Assembly: GCF_027486195.1 (NCBI RefSeq)
Contig: NZ_JAIXPP010000001.1
Coordinates: forward strand, 1 to 64,000
Direction: 5' to 3'
Length of the DNA stretch: 64,000 bases
DNA from: Novosphingobium sp.
GTDB taxonomy: Bacteria; Pseudomonadota; Alphaproteobacteria; Sphingomonadales; Sphingomonadaceae
The notes beneath the pieces were generated by a model. That model was given only the letters and a program-made list of their open reading frames with translations. It ran no database searches and was not told where the DNA came from. The stretch's first letter is position 1. Each line of letters starts with the position of its first letter. Positions 48,479 through 57,635 of the stretch are shown here, one piece after another. A program made the position numbers and the translations under genes.

Positions 48479-49405
48479 ATGGAAGAACCCTTTGTCTTGC
48501 CCGAGACGGCGGCTGTGCTGGCGGGAATTGCCGAACAGGGCGGCCCGCACCTGGCCGATCTCTCGGCGGCGGACATGCGCGCGACCTACCTGCAGATGGG
48601 CGCGCTATTCGATACGCCGCCCGAGGAAGGGGTGCGCTGGAAGGATATTGCGGGTCCCACCTGCATGCTCCGCGCCTATTTCCCCGGTGAAGCGGCAGCG
48701 GGGCCGGTCGTGCTCTACATGCACGGCGGCGGCTGGGTGATCGGAGACCTCGAGACCCATCATCCCGTCTGCACGACGATTGCCGCGATCACCGGGCTGC
48801 GCGTGGTCGCGGTCGATTATCGCATGGGGCCGGAAGCCCCCTTCCCCGCCGGCCATGACGACTGCGTAGAGGCCGCGCGCTTCGTGCTCGGCAGCCCGGC
48901 GGACATGGAAGCGCCGGTCACCGGGCTCGCCACAGCGGGAGACAGCGCGGGCGGCAATCTGGCATTCTACGTGGCAGCCGCGCTCGGCTCCGCTGCGGTC
49001 AAGGCGCAACTGCTGGTCTATCCCTGGCTCGATTGCACGGCCCCGGATCGCGGATCGTACAAGGCCTTCGGCGAAGGCTTCATCCTCGATGCCAAGCTCC
49101 TCGCCCGGTTCGCGGCGGATTACCTGCCCGGCGAAGGCATGACCGCAGGCGCGGCTGCATCGCCGCTGCTGCACCCGCTGCCGGCAGACCTTGCCCCGGC
49201 GGTCATTCTCACCGCCGGGCTCGATCCCTTGCGCGATCAGGGCCGGGCCATGGCCGGCCGCATGGCAGAGGCCGGGATGGAAGTTCATTTCATGGAAGCG
49301 AAGGGCCTGATCCACGGGCTTGCCACGATGCGGGCCGCCTTCCCGACCGCCGATCGCATCCTGCGGCGCGCCATCGGCGTTTTCGGAGATCTGGTGAACG
49401 GCTGA
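48479..49405 (+). CDS. Alpha/beta hydrolase, HSL-type esterase
   Basis: VVLYMHGGGWVIGDL, ATAGDSAGGNLAF, Asp/His C-terminal region. Confidence 0.92.
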   Translation: MEEPFVLPETAAVLAGIAEQGGPHLADLSAADMRATYLQMGALFDTPPEEGVRWKDIAGPTCMLRAYFPGEAAAGPVVLYMHGGGWVIGDLETHHPVCTTIAAITGLRVVAVDYRMGPEAPFPAGHDDCVEAARFVLGSPADMEAPVTGLATAGDSAGGNLAFYVAAALGSAAVKAQLLVYPWLDCTAPDRGSYKAFGEGFILDAKLLARFAADYLPGEGMTAGAAASPLLHPLPADLAPAVILTAGLDPLRDQGRAMAGRMAEAGMEVHFMEAKGLIHGLATMRAAFPTADRILRRAIGVFGDLVNG

Positions 49406-49458
49406 CCACAACAACAACTGACCACAACAAAAAAACGACAACCCAAAGGAGAGGGAAA

Positions 49459-51870
49459 ATGAGCAAAATCAGGCGCACCGTTCTGGTGGCATCCACGGCA
49501 ATCGGCTTGGCCGCCATCGCGCAGCCGGCATTCGCGGCTCCGGCGGCGGAAACCGCTGCCGCCGCAGAGGAAGCCCCCGTCGGCGAAATCATCGTTACCG
49601 CCAACAAGCGCAGTGAAAGCATCAGCAAGGTCGGCGCGAGCGTCGCCGCGTTCGACACCACCTTGCTCGACAAGCGCAACATCGTGCGGCTGGACGAACT
49701 CGCCAAGGCCGTGCCGAACCTCGCGCTCGCCCCGTCCACCCACGGCACGCCGGTGTTCACCTTGCGCGGCATCGGCTTCAACTCTGACTCGCTCGGCGTC
49801 TATCCGGCGGTCAGCCTCTCGCTCGATCAGGCACCGATGCCCTTCCCGGTGCTGGCAGGCCACTCGCTTTATGATCTGGAGCGCGTCGAAGTGCTCAAGG
49901 GTCCGCAGGGCACCCTGTTCGGCCAGAACTCGACCGGCGGTGCAATCAACTTCGTCGCGGCCAAGCCAACCAAGGAGCTGCAGGCCGGCTTCAACCTTGA
50001 TTACGGCCGCTTCAACGAAGTCCACGGCACGATGTATATCAGTGGCCCGGTCAGCGAGACCGTCGGCATGCGCCTCGCGGTCGATGCGATGCACCGCGAT
50101 GACTGGCAGTACAATTTCACGCGCAAGGACTCGAATGGCGAGCAGAACTACATCGCCGCCCGCCTGATCACCGATTGGCAGGCCTCCGACAAGCTGAAGT
50201 TCGAGCTCAACCTCAATGGTTCGGTCGACCGGTCTGACCCGCAGGCGCTGCAGATCATCGCCTCGCTGCCGTCGAACCCCGCCGCCCCGACGCCCGAGGA
50301 GCTCAATGCGCCGCTCGCCCCGCGCGATCTGCGTGCGGCCAACTGGTCCAATTCGGGCCGCCGCGGCGTGGGCACGCAATCGGATACCGAATCCGCCCGC
50401 CCGCGCGGCAACCGCAAGCTGTTCCAGGCTTTCCTGCGCGCCGACTACAACGTGACCGACGATGTCGCGCTGACGTCGATCACCACCTACAACCACCTCA
50501 AGCAGAACATGGCGTTCGACCTCGATGGCTCGCAGTACGAACTGGTCGACAACCCGCGCGGTGATGGCACGATCAGCGATTTCAACCAGGAACTGCGCCT
50601 CTCGAACGCTTCGGCGCCGGGTGCGAAGTTCCGCTGGACCGTGGGCGCAAACTACAACCACAGCAAGGTCGACGAACTTCAGATCATCACTTACGGTGCC
50701 AACTCGCTGAGCAATGCCGGCACCAACTTCATCCACGAATCCAACGTGCAGAACCGCGGCCGGATGGACAACTACGCCGCCTTTGCCAACGGCGAGTACG
50801 ACCTGACCGACCAGCTGACCTTCAAGGCCGGCATCCGCTACACCAGCTCGAAGAACAAGAACCGCATGTGCGGCTCGGACACCACGGGCGACCAGCAGCT
50901 TTCCTCGCTGTTCCGGCTGCTCGGCAATCTGCTGGGCGGGAAGGACATCCCGATCGGTCCGGGCGATTGCATCTCGCTCAACGCGCAGAACCTGCCGGGC
51001 GATCCGATCAACATCACGCTGAAGGAAGACAACGTCTCTTGGCGCGCGGGGCTGGACTTCAAGCCCAACTCCACCACGCTGCTCTATGCGAACATTTCGC
51101 GCGGGTACAAGGCGGGCGCGTTCCCGGTGATCACCGGCGCGACGCAGGAAGTGTTCACGCCGGCCAAGCAGGAATCAGTGACTTCGTATGAAGCGGGCGT
51201 GAAGACCCGCCTGATGAACAACGCCATCTCGCTCAGCGGCGCGGTGTTCTATCAGGATTACCGCGACAAGCAGATCCAGGGCACGGTCAACACCGCGCTG
51301 TTCGGCCTGCTCCAGCGGCTCGACAACGTGCCCAAGTCGCACATCTTCGGCGTCGAGGCTGAAGTGACCATTCGTCCGACGGCAGGCCTGACGCTGTCGG
51401 GTTCGATGAGCTACCTCAAGACCAAGGTCGACGAATACTCGGGCATCACGGTGTTCGGCGATCAGCGCAACTTTGCCGGCAGCCGCCTGCCCTTCGCGCC
51501 GTCGTGGTCGCTGGTCGGCGATATCGACTACCGTGTGCCGACCAGTGCCGGCGGCGAAATCTTCGTGGGTGCGGGGATCAACTACCGCACCTATCAGGAT
51601 GCCTACATCGCCGGCAGCCAGTTGCAGATCCCCGACAACGGGGTGAACCGCTGGATCGACCGCACCGCGTTCCGCATCGAAGGCTATGCGCTCGTCGATG
51701 CCCGGATCGGCTACGTCTTCCCGGGTGAGAAGCTGACCGTTTCGGCCTGGGGCAAGAACGTGTTCAACACGTTCAACGTGCAGAACAAGATCTCGTACAA
51801 CAACATCATCACCCAGGCGACCGGCATGCCGGCCACCTATGGTGTCTCGCTCAAGGTGCGCTTCAAGTAA
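49459..51870 (+). CDS. TonB-dependent outer membrane receptor
   Basis: Signal peptide, EIIVTANKRSES TonB box, plug RVEVLKGPQGTLFGQNSTGGAINF, C-terminal YGVSLKVRFK. Confidence 0.95.
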   Translation: MSKIRRTVLVASTAIGLAAIAQPAFAAPAAETAAAAEEAPVGEIIVTANKRSESISKVGASVAAFDTTLLDKRNIVRLDELAKAVPNLALAPSTHGTPVFTLRGIGFNSDSLGVYPAVSLSLDQAPMPFPVLAGHSLYDLERVEVLKGPQGTLFGQNSTGGAINFVAAKPTKELQAGFNLDYGRFNEVHGTMYISGPVSETVGMRLAVDAMHRDDWQYNFTRKDSNGEQNYIAARLITDWQASDKLKFELNLNGSVDRSDPQALQIIASLPSNPAAPTPEELNAPLAPRDLRAANWSNSGRRGVGTQSDTESARPRGNRKLFQAFLRADYNVTDDVALTSITTYNHLKQNMAFDLDGSQYELVDNPRGDGTISDFNQELRLSNASAPGAKFRWTVGANYNHSKVDELQIITYGANSLSNAGTNFIHESNVQNRGRMDNYAAFANGEYDLTDQLTFKAGIRYTSSKNKNRMCGSDTTGDQQLSSLFRLLGNLLGGKDIPIGPGDCISLNAQNLPGDPINITLKEDNVSWRAGLDFKPNSTTLLYANISRGYKAGAFPVITGATQEVFTPAKQESVTSYEAGVKTRLMNNAISLSGAVFYQDYRDKQIQGTVNTALFGLLQRLDNVPKSHIFGVEAEVTIRPTAGLTLSGSMSYLKTKVDEYSGITVFGDQRNFAGSRLPFAPSWSLVGDIDYRVPTSAGGEIFVGAGINYRTYQDAYIAGSQLQIPDNGVNRWIDRTAFRIEGYALVDARIGYVFPGEKLTVSAWGKNVFNTFNVQNKISYNNIITQATGMPATYGVSLKVRFK

Positions 51871-51886
51871 GCACCGGCTTCAAGGG

Positions 51887-51919
51887 GGGAGCAGTGCCGC
51901 TGGCGCTGCTCCCTTTTTG
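51887..51919 (+). terminator. Rho-independent terminator after the TonB receptor
   Basis: GGGAGCAGTGCC-GCT-GGCGCTGCTCCC followed by TTTTT. Confidence 0.85.
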
Positions 51920-51963
51920 CTGCTTATCGCCCCCCTCTCCACCAGCCATTTCAAAGGGTTCCC

Positions 51964-53526
51964 ATGTCAGCGGAAGCGCATTCTGATCCGGTTATCGCCC
52001 GCGCGCGGGCGCAATCGCTTTCGGCCATGCTCACCCGCGCGGCGGAGCGACATGGCGCAAAGACCGCGATCATCTGCGGCGATGTAACGTGGAGCTATGC
52101 CGGTTTTCACCGCGAAGTGGAGCGGCTGGCTTCAGGCTTGCGCCGGCTGGGGCTGCAGCCGGGCGACCGCATCGCGATCCTCGCGCGCAACAGCCATGCC
52201 TTCATCGCGCTGCGCTTTGCGATTGCGCGGGCCGATGCCGTGCTGGTGCCGATCAACTTCATGCTGAACGCAGAAGACGTGCGCTATATCCTCGATCATT
52301 CGGGCGCGCGGGTGCTGTTCGTGGATGAGACCACGCTGGCGACGGGCCTTGCCGCGCGCAGCGCTGCTGTAGAGCACATGTTCGGCATGGCGGGTGAGCT
52401 TGTGTCACCGCCGGCGGGCCTTCCTGCCTGGACCGAACTGCTGAGCGACGAACCGCTCGCCCCGCAGGAGCGCGGCGGCGAGGACCTGTTGCAGATCGTC
52501 TATACCAGCGGCACGGAATCGCGGCCCAAGGGCGCGATGCTTTCGCACAACAGCGTGCTGTGGGAATATCAGAGCTGCATCATCGATTGCGAATGGACGG
52601 CGGGGACGGTCGCGCTCCACGCCATGCCGCTGTTTCACTGCGCGCAGCTCGATTGCATGATCGGTCCCGCGCTACATGTCGGCGCGACCAACGTGATCAC
52701 CGGATCGCCTGCTGCAGACAACGTGCTGCAGCTTCTGGCGCAGCACAGGATCACCTCGTTCTTCGCACCGCCGACAGTGTGGATCTCGCTTTTGCGTTCA
52801 CCGCTGATGGAGACCTGCGATCTCTCGGCGCTCGAAAAGGGCTACTACGGCGCCTCGATCATGCCGGTCGAAGTGCTGCGCGAAATGAACGCGCGGATCC
52901 CCCAGCTGCGGCTGTGGAACCTCTACGGCCAGACCGAAATCGCCCCGGTCGCCACGATCCTGTTTCCGGAGGAACATGCCGCGCGGCTGGGTTCGGCAGG
53001 GCGGCCGACGCTGCATGTCGAGACGCGCATCGTCGATGACGTGATGGAACCGGTGGCGCCCGGCGAAGTGGGCGAGATCGTCCACCGCTCGCCGCAATTG
53101 CTGAGCGGCTACTGGAACGATCCAGAACGCACCGCAGATGCCTTTGCGGGCGGCTGGTTCCACAGCGGCGATCTCGGTGTGGCGGATGCCGAAGGCTACA
53201 TCACCGTGGTCGATCGCAAGAAGGACATGATCAAGACCGGCGGCGAAAACGTCGCCTCGCGCGAGGTGGAGGAAGTGCTCTACCAGCACCCCGCAATCAG
53301 CGAAGTGGCGGTGATCGGGATGCCCGATCCCAAGTGGATCGAGGCAGTGACCGCCGTGATTGTGCTGCGCGAAGGGCATGCGCTGGAAGCCGAGGCCGTG
53401 CTGGCCCACTGCGGCGAGCACCTCTCCGCCTTCAAGATCCCCAAGAAGGTGGTGTTCGCGCAGAACCTGCCGCGCAATGCGAGCGGCAAGATCTTGAAGC
53501 GCGAACTCAGGCTTTCGCTGCTTTAG
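51964..53526 (+). CDS. AMP-forming acyl-CoA synthetase
   Basis: YTSGTESRPKGAMLSH, NLYGQTE, DRKKDMIKTGGENV, PRNASGKILKREL. Confidence 0.93.
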   Translation: MSAEAHSDPVIARARAQSLSAMLTRAAERHGAKTAIICGDVTWSYAGFHREVERLASGLRRLGLQPGDRIAILARNSHAFIALRFAIARADAVLVPINFMLNAEDVRYILDHSGARVLFVDETTLATGLAARSAAVEHMFGMAGELVSPPAGLPAWTELLSDEPLAPQERGGEDLLQIVYTSGTESRPKGAMLSHNSVLWEYQSCIIDCEWTAGTVALHAMPLFHCAQLDCMIGPALHVGATNVITGSPAADNVLQLLAQHRITSFFAPPTVWISLLRSPLMETCDLSALEKGYYGASIMPVEVLREMNARIPQLRLWNLYGQTEIAPVATILFPEEHAARLGSAGRPTLHVETRIVDDVMEPVAPGEVGEIVHRSPQLLSGYWNDPERTADAFAGGWFHSGDLGVADAEGYITVVDRKKDMIKTGGENVASREVEEVLYQHPAISEVAVIGMPDPKWIEAVTAVIVLREGHALEAEAVLAHCGEHLSAFKIPKKVVFAQNLPRNASGKILKRELRLSLL

Positions 53527-53543
53527 CGAACTATCCCTCCACA

Positions 53544-53628
53544 TTCGTCACCCCCGCGAAGTCGGGGGTCCAGAGCGGCTTGCGCATTGGTTGCGGCTCT
53601 GGATTTCCGCCTGCGCGGGAGTGACGAA
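53544..53628. repeat. Intergenic inverted repeat (CCCGCG...CCAGAGC type)
   Basis: TTCGTCACCCCCGCG / CGCGGGAGTGACGAA outer arms, TCCAGAGC / GCTCTGGA inner arms. Confidence 0.85.
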
Positions 53629-53657
53629 GGGCTTTGAGGGCGAACGGCGGTCAGACG

Positions 53658-54398
53658 CTACGCCGCGAGATATTCCCCGCCCGTAACGAACACCACCTGC
53701 CCCTGGATCATCGCCGCCGAGGGGCTCGCGAGGTATTCGATCAGGCTGCAATAATCGTCATGCGTCACGTTGCGCCCGCTCGGGCTGGCGGCGGCGGCGG
53801 CGGCAAGGATTTCCTCGGTCTTCTCGCCGTAAACCTGCCGGAGCGCCTCGGTATCGACCGCGCTGGGGGCGACGCAATTGGCCCGCACGCCGAGCGGAGC
53901 CAGCTCACGCGCGAGATAGCGGATCAGGCTTTCCGCGAGCGACTTGCCTGCGCCGACCGCAGCATAGTTCGGAATGACCGTGCGGCTGCCCCGGCTCGAC
54001 AGGAAGAACACCGTGCTGCCCCGGCGGAACAGCTTCACGGCGGGCTGCACCAGATAGACAAGCGCCGTGCCGTTCAGATTGATTGCCTCGGTAAAGGTCA
54101 CCGGATCGACCGTCAGCAGCGGTTCGGGCAGCACTTTCACCGCGCAATGGACAAGCTGGTCGAGCCGGTCCGTCTTCGCTGCGACCTCAGCCACTACCGC
54201 CTGCGCCCCTTCCGGCGTGCTCACATCACCCTGAATCAGATGGCAGCGCGCGCCGAGCGCCTCGATCTCCGCCTTGGCGCTATCCGCCGAGGCCTGATCG
54301 GCGCGGAAGTTCAGGAACACATCGGTATCGGGCTTCGCAAAACGCTTGGCGATGGCAAGCCCGATACCCTTCGTGCCGCCGGTGACGAAAATGGACAT
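53658..54398 (-). CDS. SDR-family oxidoreductase
   Basis: IFVTGGTKGIGLAIAKRFA, YAAVGAGKSLAESLIRYLARELAPLGVRANCVAPSAVDTEA; ends VVFVTGGEYLAA. Confidence 0.85.
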   Translation of the reverse strand: MSIFVTGGTKGIGLAIAKRFAKPDTDVFLNFRADQASADSAKAEIEALGARCHLIQGDVSTPEGAQAVVAEVAAKTDRLDQLVHCAVKVLPEPLLTVDPVTFTEAINLNGTALVYLVQPAVKLFRRGSTVFFLSSRGSRTVIPNYAAVGAGKSLAESLIRYLARELAPLGVRANCVAPSAVDTEALRQVYGEKTEEILAAAAAASPSGRNVTHDDYCSLIEYLASPSAAMIQGQVVFVTGGEYLAA

Positions 54399-54410
54399 GG
54401 CCCCAGCTCC

Positions 54411-54728
54411 TTAGCCGACGTTGCCGATGGAGGACGTCAGCGTCACGCCGAAACGCTCGATCATCCCGCCGGCATCGGTGCGCAGCGCGAGCCATTCCGG
54501 CGTATGCTCATCGCGCTCCATCGCGGCCTTGTCCGCCCAGGTCATGATCGCGAAGCGGTAGGCCCCGGCCTCGGCGCCTTCGAGGCCTTCTGCCACCAGA
54601 ATCGTCTCAAGGCTGGTGAGGTTCGGCAGCGCCCGAGCGAGCGGCGCGTGGACATTGGCATAGGCGGTTTCGAAGGCCTCGCGGTCTTCCGGCTTGGGCG
54701 CCGACCACACGGCAACGAGCTTGAGCAT
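54411..54728 (-). CDS. EthD-domain protein
   Basis: MLKLVAVWSAPKPEDREAFETAYANVHAPLARALPNLTSLE. Confidence 0.75.
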   Translation of the reverse strand: MLKLVAVWSAPKPEDREAFETAYANVHAPLARALPNLTSLETILVAEGLEGAEAGAYRFAIMTWADKAAMERDEHTPEWLALRTDAGGMIERFGVTLTSSIGNVG

Positions 54729-54798
54729 CTGTTCTCTCCCGCGGCGCATGTCGCTGATAGGGCACTTTGCTGCGCCCCTTGCGCCTTCGGCCGGAGGC

Positions 54799-54843
54799 TA
54801 CCAAACAAGTGTTTGCTATGGCAAGGGCGCAATGATAGCAAAC
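54799..54843. promoter_or_regulatory. Candidate TetR-type operator in P450/EthD divergent promoter
   Basis: TACCAAACAAGTGTTTGCTA (16/20 palindromic, core CAAAC-N4-GTTTG) plus third half-site ATAGCAAAC at 54835..54843. Confidence 0.6.
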
Positions 54844-54871
54844 CGTCCTGCCGGGAGCTTTTTCGAACGCC

Positions 54872-56092
54872 ATGTCCAATACCGCACTCGTCTTCGATCC
54901 GCGCGATCCGGACGTCATCCAGCGCCCGCTGGAAACGTTGCTGCGCTTGCAGGCGCAAGATCCGGTGCACTGGTCGCCGCTGCTCAAGGGCTGGGTGCTG
55001 ACGCGGCACGACGACGTGAAGTCGGTGCAGATGAACAGCGGGATCACCTCGGACCGGTTGACCCCGTTTTTCGAAAGCCAGCAGGGCGAAGAACGCGCGC
55101 GGCTGAATGATCTGATCCGCTATCTGAACACCTGGGTCGTCTTCAAGGATCCGCCCGATCACACCCGCCTGCGCACCTTGCTCAACAAGGTGGTGACGCC
55201 CGCGGTGATGCGCGATCTGGAAGGCGGGATCACCGAACTGGCCGACGGCCTGCTCGACCGGATTGCAGCACGCGGTGATGGCCGCTTCGAATGCATCAGC
55301 GAGTTTGCCAATCCCCTCCCCGCCAGTGTGATCATGGATCTGCTCGGCGTGCCGCGCGAGGATATGGAGAACTTGCGCGACTGGTCGATGCAGTTGCAGC
55401 CCTTCCTCGGCAATGCCACCAGCACCGGCGACAAGTATGAGACCGGGCGCGCAGGCATTGTCGCGATGGCGGATTACTTCCGCGATGCGGCGAAGGACCG
55501 GCAGGCCAACCCGCGCGGCGATGTTATTTCGCACTTCGTGATGCTGCAGCAAACCGGCCAGATCACCGAGGATGAGGTTCTCGGCTCGTGCATCCTTTTC
55601 CTGTTCGCCGGGCATGAGACGACCACCAACCTCATCGGCAATGGCATCCGTGCGCTGCTCGAAAACCCTGACCAGAAGGCGCGGCTGCTCGCCGATCCTT
55701 CGCTTTCCGCCAGCGCGGTAGAGGAAATGCTGCGCTTCGAAGGGCCGACCGGCGCCGTCGTGCGCGTGGTGAAAGAGCCCTTCGAAATGCGCGGCAAGAC
55801 GCTCAACAAGGGCGACCGGGTCTATGCCATGGTCAATGCCGCCAACCACGATCCCGCCGTGTTCGAAGCTGCCGCGCATTTCGATATCGGCCGCACGCCT
55901 AACCGCCACCTTACCTTCAACCACGGCATCCACTTCTGCCTTGGTGCACCGCTGGCCCGGGCCGAGGCCCGCATCGCGATAAGCCGCTTCTTCGCGCGCT
56001 TCCCCGACGCAGCCATGGCGAGCGATACAGTGGAATACATGGACACGCTGACCATGCGCGGCGTGCGCGAAATGCCGATGGTGACCGGATAA
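54872..56092 (+). CDS. Bacterial class I-type cytochrome P450
   Basis: LFAGHETTTNLIGNG I-helix, EEMLRFEGP, FNHGIHFCLGAPLARAEARIA haem Cys. Confidence 0.97.
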   Translation: MSNTALVFDPRDPDVIQRPLETLLRLQAQDPVHWSPLLKGWVLTRHDDVKSVQMNSGITSDRLTPFFESQQGEERARLNDLIRYLNTWVVFKDPPDHTRLRTLLNKVVTPAVMRDLEGGITELADGLLDRIAARGDGRFECISEFANPLPASVIMDLLGVPREDMENLRDWSMQLQPFLGNATSTGDKYETGRAGIVAMADYFRDAAKDRQANPRGDVISHFVMLQQTGQITEDEVLGSCILFLFAGHETTTNLIGNGIRALLENPDQKARLLADPSLSASAVEEMLRFEGPTGAVVRVVKEPFEMRGKTLNKGDRVYAMVNAANHDPAVFEAAAHFDIGRTPNRHLTFNHGIHFCLGAPLARAEARIAISRFFARFPDAAMASDTVEYMDTLTMRGVREMPMVTG

Positions 56093-56099
56093 AAGCACG

Positions 56100-57635
56100 A
56101 TGATCGAAGCCCCCGCCTTTGGCATGGCCAGCATCTGGGCCGCCCACGCCCGTTTCGCGCCCGATCGGATCGCGGCAATCTGCGGCACCCGGCAGCTGAC
56201 CTGGGGCGAATTCGACCGCGCGACCTGCCGGGTGGCCAATGCCCTGCGCGCGATCGGCGCAGCGCATGACGAGCCGGTCGCGCTGGTCATGACCAATTCT
56301 CTCGAAATGCTGGAAGTGATGTTCGGCATCGTACGCGCCGGGGCCTGCATGGTGCCCATCAGCGGCATGCTGACAGGTGCGCAGATCGCGACGATGATGG
56401 CCGACAGCGGCGCGCGCACCGTTTTCGTCTCTGCCGGAAACCGCGCGTTGGTTGAAGCTGCGGAGCTTCCCGTCAGCGTGCGGCGCATCGCCATCGGCTT
56501 TACGGGCGAAGGCTGGGAAGCGGGCGACGCGCTGCTCGCCGCCGCGCCGGAAACCGACCCCGGCGTGCGCAACCGCCCGGAAGACCGCTTCAACATCATC
56601 TACAGCTCCGGCACCACGGGCCTGCCCAAGGGCATCGTGCAGAGCCACGGCGCGCGCACGCATTTTGCGTGGTCCAATGCGCTGGAGCTGGGCATGTCGC
56701 GCGACAGCATCGCGCTCGTCACCACCGCGCTCTATTCGAACGGCACGATGTTCATGGTCCTCCCGCCATTGCTGCTGGGCGCGACCGTGGTCATCATGGA
56801 ACAGTTCAGCCCCGCCGGCGCGCTGGCGCTGATCGAGCGGCAGCGCGTGACCCACGCGTTCATGGTGCCCACCCAGTGCATCGTCACGCTCGATGATCCC
56901 GCGCTGGGCACGCATGATCTTTCGAGCCTCAAGGCGCTGCTTTCCGCCGGTTCCTCGCTGCGGGCCGATACGCGCGAGGCGGTGATCGAGCGGATGACCC
57001 CGCATGTCTACGAGCTCTACGGCTTCAGCGAGGGCTTCGCGACGATGCGCAAGCCCGGCGACGCGCCCGCGCGGCCCGGTGCGGTCGGGCGGCCGGTGAT
57101 CGGCTTCGACCTGCGCATCGTGGGCGGTGACGACCGGGAATGCGCGCGCGGCGACGTGGGCGAAATCGTCGGGCACGGCCTTGGCGTGATGGCCGGATAC
57201 CACAATCGCCCGGATCTCGACGAGGCGATCCTCTGGCACAGCCCATCGGGCGAGGCATTCCTGCGCAGCGGTGATCTGGGTTATGTGGATGAGGAAGGCT
57301 TCCTCCACATCGTCGATCGCAAGAAGGACATGATCCTCTCCGGCGGGTTCAACATTTTCCCGGCAGACCTCGAAGCCGTGATCGGCGAGCACCCCGAGGT
57401 TCAGGACGTGACCGTGATCGGCATTCCGCATCCCAAATGGGGGGAAACGCCGCTCGCGCTGGTCATCCCGCGCGGGAACCCCGATCCGGCGACGCTGCTC
57501 GAATGGGCGAACGCCCGGCTGGCGCGCACACAGCGGCTGGCGGGGCTGGAACTGAGGACCGAGTTTCCGCGCAATGCGCTGGGCAAAGTGCTGAAGCGCG
57601 AACTGCGCGCACCTTGGTGGGATAACGCGAAATGA
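56100..57635 (+). CDS. AMP-forming acyl-CoA synthetase
   Basis: YSSGTTGLPKGIVQSHG, ELYGFSE, DRKKDMILSGGFNIFPADLE, PRNALGKVLKREL. Confidence 0.92.
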   Translation: MIEAPAFGMASIWAAHARFAPDRIAAICGTRQLTWGEFDRATCRVANALRAIGAAHDEPVALVMTNSLEMLEVMFGIVRAGACMVPISGMLTGAQIATMMADSGARTVFVSAGNRALVEAAELPVSVRRIAIGFTGEGWEAGDALLAAAPETDPGVRNRPEDRFNIIYSSGTTGLPKGIVQSHGARTHFAWSNALELGMSRDSIALVTTALYSNGTMFMVLPPLLLGATVVIMEQFSPAGALALIERQRVTHAFMVPTQCIVTLDDPALGTHDLSSLKALLSAGSSLRADTREAVIERMTPHVYELYGFSEGFATMRKPGDAPARPGAVGRPVIGFDLRIVGGDDRECARGDVGEIVGHGLGVMAGYHNRPDLDEAILWHSPSGEAFLRSGDLGYVDEEGFLHIVDRKKDMILSGGFNIFPADLEAVIGEHPEVQDVTVIGIPHPKWGETPLALVIPRGNPDPATLLEWANARLARTQRLAGLELRTEFPRNALGKVLKRELRAPWWDNAK

